In this document: piece after piece, positions 6,782 to 12,573 of the stretch
How the letters are laid out: every line of letters starts with the position of its first letter
Position numbering within the stretch: position 1 is the stretch's first letter
NCBI GenBank assembly: GCA_030428745.1
Contig: JAUIEG010000024.1
Coordinates: 1 to 12,573, forward strand
DNA length: 12,573 nucleotides
Source: Alphaproteobacteria bacterium
GTDB taxonomy: Bacteria > Pseudomonadota > Alphaproteobacteria > Caulobacterales > Parvularculaceae
Reading direction: 5' to 3'
Notes under the pieces: generated by a model
Seen by the model: only the letters and a program-made list of their open reading frames with translations
The model's database searches: none
Told to the model about the DNA's origin: nothing
Translations under genes and position numbers: made by a program

Positions 6782-6864
6782 AAAGGGCTTTCAGAACTTG
6801 CGAGAGAGTCATGACCAGAAAACCCGACAAAGCCAAGACGTTTTTGCGGCCCTCTCAAGGCTTG

Positions 6865-7680
6865 TCAGCCCGCCATCAAAGACCCGGCCATCACCAGCAA
6901 TATGATCCCGAAAATAACCCTGTAAATGACAAAGGGGGTAAAGCTGATGCTGCGCGTCAAGCGCATCAAGACCGCTATCGCCGCATAGGCGCATACAAAA
7001 GAAAGTATGGCGACAATTGCGGCGCCGGACATCGTTGCGCCTGCGCCTTCCCGGGCGATTTCAATTGCTGCAAAAAAACCGAGTGCAAGAATGGTCGGGA
7101 TGGCGAGCAACATAGAAAACCGGGCCGACTCTGTGCGCGTCATTCCCAAAAACCGCGCCATGGTCATGGTGATGCCAGACCGCGAAACGCCCGGAATGAG
7201 AGCGATCATCTGAGCCAACCCGATGGCGATCGCATCGCGCCAGGTGATCCGGTCAAGCCCTTCTCGCTCACCCTTCGTCCGGTCTGCGAACCACAAAAGG
7301 ACGCCGAAAATGATGCTTGTCCAGCCGATCACAACCGGAGAGCGTAAGGCATCCGTAATATCCATAAGGACAAACACGGCCGCCAGCGCGAGGGTCGGAA
7401 TCGTGGCGACCGCAATAAACAAAAACAGCTTGCGGTCATCGCTCGGCTTAAACCGCAACGCGTCAACGCCGCCGCGAAACAGCATCGCTGTCTCACCCCG
7501 AAAATAAAGGAGGACAGCGACGAGAGAGCCCACATGGGCGGCAATGTCGATCAAAGGCCCCTGATCGGTCCAGTCTTTTACGGCAAGCGGCGCGAGGATG
7601 AGATGCGCCGAGGAGGAGATCGGAAGAAACTCCGTAATCCCCTGAATAATGGCAAGAACGATAAGCTGGATCAGCGACAT
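6865..7680 (-). CDS. uppP: Undecaprenyl-diphosphate phosphatase UppP (BacA)
   Basis: UppP removes the terminal phosphate from undecaprenyl pyrophosphate on the periplasmic side, regenerating the lipid carrier for peptidoglycan and other envelope polymers; overexpression gives bacitracin resistance. The 271-residue protein has about seven to eight hydrophobic membrane segments. Both family signatures are present: QGITEFLPISSSAHL (13-27; Gln-13 and Glu-17 of the (E/Q)xxxE motif, His-26) and PGVSRSG (163-169). Gln in the first position is common in the family. Length is typical and the protein looks intact. The start ATG at 7680 gives the normal short N-terminus but has no clear Shine-Dalgarno sequence. 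It sits 75 bases after the response regulator gene and 83 bases before the dehydratase gene, all on one strand, so cotranscription is possible but not shown. Confidence 0.95.
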   Translation of the reverse strand: MSLIQLIVLAIIQGITEFLPISSSAHLILAPLAVKDWTDQGPLIDIAAHVGSLVAVLLYFRGETAMLFRGGVDALRFKPSDDRKLFLFIAVATIPTLALAAVFVLMDITDALRSPVVIGWTSIIFGVLLWFADRTKGEREGLDRITWRDAIAIGLAQMIALIPGVSRSGITMTMARFLGMTRTESARFSMLLAIPTILALGFFAAIEIAREGAGATMSGAAIVAILSFVCAYAAIAVLMRLTRSISFTPFVIYRVIFGIILLVMAGSLMAG

Positions 7681-7755
7681 GCCAACGAGATAAACCCATT
7701 CACCGTGACCGCACTATGACAAATTGCGGGCCGATAGAATTTTTTTGAGCGGCGT

Positions 7756-8154
7756 CTAGCCGTTCGCCGCTTCTGAAACGGGATCGATCAGGCCGATTTC
7801 CGCAAGCTTCGCGGCCATCGCGCCTTTGTCGAAAGGCTTGAGGATGTGGTGCGCAGCGCCTGCCGCCTTGGCGAGCGTGAATTGCTGGTGATCGTTTTCC
7901 GTCGCACACAGGATAATCACCGGCCGATCCCCGTCGAGCGACGCCGCCTCGCGCAGAAAGTCGAGTGCGCCCATGGAGGGCAAATCCCAATCGAGAAAGA
8001 CAGCCGCAGGTTTTTCAGCGCGACAAAACTCAATCGCCGCCGAAGCGTCGGCGACGCCCTCCGTCTCCAGACCGAGATCGGTGATGATGCGGCCCGCGAT
8101 TTCCCGAATGACGTCGGAATCGTCAACGACTAAGCAGGTTTTCGAAGCAGTCAT
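7756..8154 (-). CDS. Single-domain CheY-like response regulator (chpT neighbour)
   Basis: This stand-alone receiver domain of 132 residues has no output domain. It shows the acidic pair Asp-11/Asp-12 in LVVDDSD, the phosphorylation site Asp-55 in VFLDWDLPSMGALDFL, the switch Thr-85 in CATEND, and Lys-106 in LKPFDK. It matches a CheY-like subgroup frequent in alphaproteobacteria (LDW and CTTEND-type motifs) rather than CpdR or DivK, and the usual MDG after the phosphosite is MGA here. It follows chpT by 95 bases on the same strand. A phosphotransferase and a lone receiver side by side suggest that ChpT or another kinase phosphorylates it (inference). Start: ATG at 8154; AGGAACGG lies rather far upstream (15 bases). 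Partner and output are unknown. Confidence 0.88.
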   Translation of the reverse strand: MTASKTCLVVDDSDVIREIAGRIITDLGLETEGVADASAAIEFCRAEKPAAVFLDWDLPSMGALDFLREAASLDGDRPVIILCATENDHQQFTLAKAAGAAHHILKPFDKGAMAAKLAEIGLIDPVSEAANG

Positions 8155-8249
8155 GGTTAGAAAATCCGTTCCTGATAGGTTCGGATTAAGTTTGCCTTGA
8201 CCGCGTTAGCACAGGATTAACGCCGTAGTGAGGAATGCGTTAACGGGCA

Positions 8250-8906
8250 TTAAGAACCGAACGCCGCCCGAAAAACTACTTCCTCTTCCGTGCGCTCGAC
8301 CTTGATGGCGCCGCCAGCCGTCTCGACCAGCCGCGAGGCGATCAGGGCTGGCGTGTATTTTGGTGTGATGTCAGTCTCGTCGCCATCAAGGGCGCGCACC
8401 AAATCGTCATTCAGGAGCAGCTTTTTGCCGGTCGCCGTAATCGTGAAATTCTCAATATCCCCCTCAATGGAGACATCCCCCCCGCGCGGCACGCAATCTG
8501 CGGCCGCATAAGCAAGCACCATCAGCACCTTGACGTTCTCTTTCGCCGCCAGCCCGGTGCCGATATGCCAGTGGAGCTCAGCCTTGGTGATGGCAAAGAG
8601 ATCTTTAAGCGCCTTCTGGGCGTCTTCGAGGCTGATTTGCGCCCCAAACCCGCCAGCTGCGCCATAGGCGAGACGGGCGTAAGAGAGGAGCGCAATGGCC
8701 TTCTGGGCGCCTGAGCGAATGAGGTCCATCGCCGCATCGCGCATTGCCCCTTCCATGGAGGGATCATCGAGCACCTCAAGCCCTGAACTGAGCGCGCCCA
8801 CAGGGTTGATCAGATCGTGGCAGACACGGGACGACAGCAGCGCCGACAGCGCCACCGCATCGGGGCCCTCATCGTCAGGCGGGTTTAAATCAAAGGCTTC
8901 GGACAT
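8250..8906 (-). CDS. chpT: Histidine phosphotransferase ChpT
   Basis: ChpT relays phosphate from the hybrid kinase CckA to CtrA and CpdR, controlling the cell cycle or motility in alphaproteobacteria. The 218-residue protein has the DHp-like two-helix part with phospho-acceptor His-30 in SRVCHDLINPVGALSSGLE. The degenerate, ATP-less catalytic-like domain follows (about 90-215, including AYAAADCVPRGGDVSIEG and ASRLVETAGGAIKVE). Length and motif match the family (formerly DUF2328). The ATG at 8906 has a GAGAG ribosome binding site nine bases upstream, overlapping a hairpin. It is 64 bases downstream of ydbL and is followed by a lone receiver gene. CckA and CtrA are not in the window. Confidence 0.93.
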   Translation of the reverse strand: MSEAFDLNPPDDEGPDAVALSALLSSRVCHDLINPVGALSSGLEVLDDPSMEGAMRDAAMDLIRSGAQKAIALLSYARLAYGAAGGFGAQISLEDAQKALKDLFAITKAELHWHIGTGLAAKENVKVLMVLAYAAADCVPRGGDVSIEGDIENFTITATGKKLLLNDDLVRALDGDETDITPKYTPALIASRLVETAGGAIKVERTEEEVVFRAAFGS

Positions 8907-8910
8907 GGGC

Positions 8911-8938
8911 GAGAACTCTCACAATGCTGAAAGTTCTC
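8911..8938 (-). promoter_or_regulatory. Inverted repeat over the chpT ribosome binding site
   Basis: GAGAACT and AGTTCTC form a perfect seven-base inverted repeat (8911-8917 and 8932-8938) with a 14-base spacer. It ends four bases before the chpT ATG. In RNA the stem would partly cover the GAGAG ribosome binding site; as DNA it could be an operator. Which, if either, is unknown. Confidence 0.35.
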
Positions 8939-8970
8939 TTATCCCTGATTCGGCCATCCCTGGCTTGTTC

Positions 8971-9333
8971 TTATCGCTTAATCCAGGCGCCGGTAGTATC
9001 GCGGATACATTGACCCCGCGTCGCCTGATTCATCAGCTTTTCCGCCGTAAGCGCCGCCGCAACCTCAACGGTGACGCCATTTCTGCGGGCGATATCGGCG
9101 TAAACCGATTTACGTTGCTGGTTGATGTCGCGAATCTCGCGGCGCAGATCGGCGCCCGCATTGGCGCCGGAGACAACGCCGATATAGCCATCAGCCTGCT
9201 CGCCAATAACACAGTTGTTCTTGGCGTTTTCCACGAGCGCACTCGCAGCGATAGCCGACGGCGCAAGCGCTGAAAGCGCCAGTCCGACAGCAGCAACGGC
9301 CATAACGAACGTTTTTTTCATCGAATGTTCCAT
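8971..9333 (-). CDS. ydbL: YdbL family protein (DUF1318), periplasmic
   Basis: YdbL is a small periplasmic protein encoded with YdbH and YnbE; in E. coli it is thought to modulate YnbE assembly. The 120-residue precursor has a signal peptide beginning MKKTFVMAVAAVG with a likely cut near Ala-29/30 (PSAIAAS). The mature DUF1318 domain contains NNCVIGEQADGYIGVVSG, a conserved RREIRDINQQRKSVYADIA helix and GVTVEVAAALTAEKL, then an end with GAWIK. The ATG at 9333 is supported by AAGGGGG (9347-9341) seven bases upstream, which puts four residues before MKK; this ribosome binding site overlaps the ynbE stop. Only 12 bases separate the two genes, so they are cotranscribed. It is followed 64 bases later by chpT. 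Confidence 0.9.
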   Translation of the reverse strand: MEHSMKKTFVMAVAAVGLALSALAPSAIAASALVENAKNNCVIGEQADGYIGVVSGANAGADLRREIRDINQQRKSVYADIARRNGVTVEVAAALTAEKLMNQATRGQCIRDTTGAWIKR

Positions 9334-9345
9334 GTTGCGTCCCCC

Positions 9346-9543
9346 TTAGAAAATGTCCGGGTTCTGTGCGATGGCGTCCTCGATCTCTCGTTCGAGTTTA
9401 ACCCGCACTTCGCCGGTGACATTGACGTTGAGATTGACCTCAATTGGTTTCTCTCCGCCTTCAAGTTTGACGGTGTTGCAGGCGGAAAGCCCAATCGCAA
9501 CCGGAGCCAATACCGCAAACAACAAATTCCGCGTTTTCATCAT
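9346..9543 (-). CDS. ynbE: YnbE-like outer-membrane lipoprotein
   Basis: YnbE is a very short outer-membrane lipoprotein that partners with YdbH to complete an intermembrane lipid bridge. The 65-residue precursor has a lipoprotein signal peptide with lipobox IGLSAC (lipidated Cys-22). The short mature part has KPIEVNLNVNVTGEVRVKLE (alternating strand pattern) and ends in AIAQNPDIF, the typical YnbE ending. The ATG at 9543 is chosen because GGAGGG (9558-9553) lies nine bases upstream and the signal peptide then starts at residue 1. A longer frame open back to 9672 overlaps the ydbH stop as ATGA, but it would bury the signal peptide behind 43 residues. Directly followed by ydbL. Confidence 0.88.
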   Translation of the reverse strand: MMKTRNLLFAVLAPVAIGLSACNTVKLEGGEKPIEVNLNVNVTGEVRVKLEREIEDAIAQNPDIF

Positions 9544-9668
9544 GAAGGTTTGCCCTCCGCCTTCCAAGTGATATCCGTCACACGCAACCCGACTAAAGTA
9601 GCCGAACTCTGAGGCGAAAAATAGGCTTATTCTCGTCGCCCGCGGCTGGTTTTCGCCGCATTTCGGGC

Positions 9669-12488
9669 TCATTCCTCGTCTGAGAGCTCCATTTGTATCC
9701 TCGACTTGATGACTTCCGAGATATTGGCCTGACGGATGAGGTCGATGTTTTCCACTGAAAGGTTGATGCGATAGAGGACAGGCACATCCTTCACATTCCG
9801 GTTACGGACCGTCACGTCGCCCACTCCCTCAAATCGCATCCCGAACCTGATTTCGCCATCCAGCGCGCCATTGATAGAGACTTCCATCTCAGAAAAGCGA
9901 AGATCGCGCAAAAAGTCGAATGCGACTTTGGCGTTCTCTCCCGCCGCTGACGCCTGCTCCGCCGCCTGCCCCACATAGCGGATGACGCCGGGCCCTTGAG
10001 ACTGGATCAACCCGTTTTCGATGCGCGCCCGCCCGCCTTCAAAGATCAAAGGCAGGTCGCCGCTCAATATTCCTTCACCGGAAAGCCCTTCAACATCGAA
10101 AAACTCGAACACTTGCTCAAGATCGACATCGCGCGCTTTCAGCGGGATGAGCGCCTCGCCGGAAAACCCGGCCGTCGCATCCGCAACCACAAGCTGGCCG
10201 CCGAACCAGGGAAACGCCGCATTTGAAATGCCGAGCGTCTCGTCGCCCGGCAACTCAAATGTGATGTCGCCGGCGCCGAGCTGCAGCGCGTCCATGTCGA
10301 CGCTGGCGACATTGATGGTTTGGAAGCCGTTTGTCGTAACCGGGAAAAGATCCGTAAGCTGAACGGTTCCACTAACGCCATGAGTCCGGGTAACGGCCTG
10401 CGTCGGTCCTGCGAAAGAAATATTATCGAGAGACAGCTCCGCCGTTGAAACAAACTCCGACGGCGCCCAGGAAAGGCGAACCGCGCCGTCGAGCTTTCCA
10501 TCCGCCGCGTTTACAATCCCTTTTAACGCCGGGGAAATCCGGTTCGGCTGCAGGCCGACCGGGGAGAAGGTGAGGTTTTCCAAGGCCAGCACGGTTTCAC
10601 CGCTCGCCGTGTTCATATGGTGGACGCCTTCACCGGCGCCGAGACGGTAGCCTTCGGGGGTCGTCAACGCGTAGGAAAAACGCGCCTCAGCGCCTTCAAG
10701 CTTTGCTTCACCAGACGCCATCACCGGCGCGATCATTAACAAACGGCTTTCCGGACCCTGATGCTGGGCGATGCGCAACCGATTGACGGCGGCGTCCGCC
10801 CGCATGCCCTGTGCATCAAGTTCGAAATCGAACTCGCCGATCACCCCCGACATTTCGATCGCATCGTTGATCGTCATCCCACCATTGACGACCCCGCCCT
10901 TGATTGTCGTGTGCTTGCGCGCAGGATGGTAAGCGGCGTCAAAACGAACGGCTGGCGGTCGCCCTTTCGCGACGGTCTTTCCGAAACGCACCGATCCATC
11001 ACGCGCAGCGATTTCTCCTGAAACCGTGCATGCCGCCTCGCCTGTCCATGTATAAACAGCAAGCGGGCCCTCAGCGTTGCAGAGCGTGATCTCCGAAAGG
11101 CGGATATCCAAATCCTGGCCTTCAAGCCGCCCGCGGCCGCGCTCAATATTGAAGCAGTCGCTTTTGCTGACAATGCGCGCCCGTTGCGCATTCAGATCGG
11201 CGGTGACGCGAAAAGCGCCGTTGAAAGGCGCATCATTAATCGTCAGCCTGCCTATCGTCGCCTTCCGTAAGCCCGACTTAAGCCCAATATCAGCGATGAT
11301 TTCCGAGCCGTTGGATTGCGCATCGATGTCGATCCGGCTGCCGTCGAGTGAGAGGGAGTCCGAAACAAAGGCGTCGATCTCAAGCGGCGCAGCGATGCGC
11401 CAAGACGCTCCTTCGCGCTCCAAATCAGCGGCGCCTTTTGCATCTGCGCCATCGGATATGAGCGCGAATTGAAATGAAGCCGTTTCTCGCCCGTCAGCGT
11501 GCGTGTAAAACGGCGCGGCCCCTTGCGATTGAAAAGTCAGCGACGCCCCTTCAGGCGTCGTAAGGGAAAGCGGCTTAGCCTCATCCGCGAGCAGGATTTT
11601 GACGCCGTCCGCATCGAACGCGATATCGAATAAACCCGACAAGGCTGCGTTTTGCAGCTTTTCGCCGAAGATCGTTTGCACCTGCGCGGCGCTGGTCAGG
11701 GACAGTATGTCTGGGTCGCGAAGGTCGATCTCGGGCATCGAAAATTCGACACGCACGGCGCCGCTTAGGGGCGTATCGTTGCCGGTCACAATATCCCGCC
11801 ATGAGCCGGCCTCACCTGTCGCCGTAAACAAGACCCCGCGCGCGGCCAGCATGTCGGTTTCAGCGTCTCCTTCGTAGGTCACGGACAGTGACACCCCGCC
11901 GTCTGCAGAGAGATTGACCTGCGCCGCGCTTTTCACATTCTGAAACAGGAAGTTGCTCCAGACGATTTCATCCGAAGACAGATCAATCGACGCATCACCG
12001 CCAGTCTGAATGTCATATTCCGCACTGACGCGCCCGCTTGCGCCTCCCTGCGGCGCATCCACCAGAATGGAGACATCACGCAGGCTCACCCGATCTACAG
12101 GCAGCTGACGATCGCCGCCGCTGTTCTGACCCGACGGCAGCCCGGGAACCGACACCCGCCCGGCCTCATCAATCTGTAGCCGCAAAGCGCCTGGCCCCGC
12201 CCGGACCGCATCAACGGCGCGCTCATTCCACAAACGCCGCCAGTCGTAGTCCACCTCGACAACGTCAAAGGAAAAGCCGCGCGCCGCTTTGGGCCCTGCG
12301 GCCACATTCACCAGACGCACACCATCAAAGGTTAACGCCGTCACCCGGGCCTGCGGCGCTTCGAGCCCCGCAGAGGCCATGGCTGCACGCGCCGCCCAGC
12401 CCGCAAGAGGCAGGCGAAAAAACCAAACCAACGCTGTCAGGATCACTAACAGCGTCAGGACAATCGCCAGAAATCGCGCTATGCGCAT
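9669..12488 (-). CDS. ydbH: YdbH family AsmA-like intermembrane phospholipid transport protein
   Basis: YdbH, TamB and YhdP are AsmA-like proteins that span the periplasm and carry phospholipid to the outer membrane through a long hydrophobic beta-groove. The 939-residue product has one N-terminal membrane anchor (about 7-25, LAIVLTLLVILTALVWF), then a long stretch of repeating beta-strand sequence typical of these grooves. The C-terminal YdbH/DUF domain (about 780-935) includes GEGILSGDLPL, GPGVIRYVGQAAEQA, FLRDLRFSEMEVSINGALDG and PVLYRINLSVENID. The gene order ydbH-ynbE-ydbL is as in E. coli, which strongly supports the call. The ATG at 12488 has GAGG seven bases upstream. No frameshift or gap is seen. 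A weak TTAGAC/TAGAGA promoter-like pair lies at about 12524-12553 on the minus strand. The older name for this domain, dicarboxylate transport, is misleading. Confidence 0.88.
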   Translation of the reverse strand: MRIARFLAIVLTLLVILTALVWFFRLPLAGWAARAAMASAGLEAPQARVTALTFDGVRLVNVAAGPKAARGFSFDVVEVDYDWRRLWNERAVDAVRAGPGALRLQIDEAGRVSVPGLPSGQNSGGDRQLPVDRVSLRDVSILVDAPQGGASGRVSAEYDIQTGGDASIDLSSDEIVWSNFLFQNVKSAAQVNLSADGGVSLSVTYEGDAETDMLAARGVLFTATGEAGSWRDIVTGNDTPLSGAVRVEFSMPEIDLRDPDILSLTSAAQVQTIFGEKLQNAALSGLFDIAFDADGVKILLADEAKPLSLTTPEGASLTFQSQGAAPFYTHADGRETASFQFALISDGADAKGAADLEREGASWRIAAPLEIDAFVSDSLSLDGSRIDIDAQSNGSEIIADIGLKSGLRKATIGRLTINDAPFNGAFRVTADLNAQRARIVSKSDCFNIERGRGRLEGQDLDIRLSEITLCNAEGPLAVYTWTGEAACTVSGEIAARDGSVRFGKTVAKGRPPAVRFDAAYHPARKHTTIKGGVVNGGMTINDAIEMSGVIGEFDFELDAQGMRADAAVNRLRIAQHQGPESRLLMIAPVMASGEAKLEGAEARFSYALTTPEGYRLGAGEGVHHMNTASGETVLALENLTFSPVGLQPNRISPALKGIVNAADGKLDGAVRLSWAPSEFVSTAELSLDNISFAGPTQAVTRTHGVSGTVQLTDLFPVTTNGFQTINVASVDMDALQLGAGDITFELPGDETLGISNAAFPWFGGQLVVADATAGFSGEALIPLKARDVDLEQVFEFFDVEGLSGEGILSGDLPLIFEGGRARIENGLIQSQGPGVIRYVGQAAEQASAAGENAKVAFDFLRDLRFSEMEVSINGALDGEIRFGMRFEGVGDVTVRNRNVKDVPVLYRINLSVENIDLIRQANISEVIKSRIQMELSDEE

Positions 12489-12573
12489 GGCGTTACCTCA
12501 ACCCCTCAAACACAACCGCAGCTTTTCTCTATTGATTAACGACAATTTCGTCTAATCAGCCCCGCGCGGCGCC

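Noticed and set aside
7749..7770. GCGGCG/CGCCGC hairpin next to a T run at the receiver stop codon
   Set aside because: The T run is on the wrong side of the hairpin for termination in either direction.
9544..9672. N-terminal 43-residue extension of YnbE starting in ATGA overlap with ydbH
   Set aside because: It would place the lipoprotein signal peptide internally; the start at 9543 has GGAGGG at good spacing.
12038..12535. Long open frame on the plus strand opposite ydbH
   Set aside because: Composition (Arg/Pro/Ser-rich) is that of a GC-rich antisense shadow; ydbH is clearly the coding strand.
1..12573. Mobile elements, CRISPR, tRNA, sigma-54 promoters
   Set aside because: I looked for transposase motifs, regular repeats, tRNA-like folds and TGGCAC-N5-TTGC and found none.

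Overview
The window is ordinary-looking chromosomal DNA of an alphaproteobacterium: GC-rich, densely coded, with no insertion sequence, tRNA, rRNA or CRISPR seen. ChpT, a DUF1150 protein and the order rnd-lptC-lptA-lptB-rpoN-hpf-ptsN are alphaproteobacterial hallmarks. A ydbH-ynbE-ydbL set beside chpT would fit a Caulobacterales, Hyphomonadales or Parvularculales-like lineage, but I cannot fix the genus.

Plus strand, 1-5170. The 3' end of a short ribonuclease D gene is followed by lptC and lptA (ATGA overlap), lptB, rpoN (sigma-54), the long-form hibernation factor hpf and ptsN (PTS-Ntr EIIA). LptC, LptA and LptB belong to the machine that carries lipopolysaccharide from the inner to the outer membrane. 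The other three genes are the usual nitrogen, stress and stationary-phase companions.

Minus strand, 5205-12488, read right to left: ydbH, ynbE and ydbL (a second envelope-spanning lipid transport bridge, for phospholipid), then chpT and a single-domain response regulator (the phosphorelay around CckA and CtrA), uppP (undecaprenyl-pyrophosphate phosphatase), a PLP-dependent threonine/serine dehydratase, and a DUF1150 gene convergent with ptsN.

The most striking observation is in lptB. The frame is open and both ends are highly conserved, but the sequence jumps from the helical domain straight to the switch-histidine strand. About 50 residues are missing, including the LSGGE signature, Walker B and the D-loop. 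As written, the product cannot be a working ATPase. This is either a very recent in-frame deletion, an assembly or construct artefact, or a sign that another LptB exists.

The second observation is the DUF1150 leader. It has a good match to a heat-shock sigma (RpoH) promoter, followed by a leader of about 170 nt whose ribosome binding site sits in a small hairpin, so it may be an RNA thermometer. Smaller RNA-structure candidates lie before lptC, after hpf and before chpT. No stretch above 300 bases lacks a gene; the longest gap, 5502-5770, holds the DUF1150 promoter and leader.
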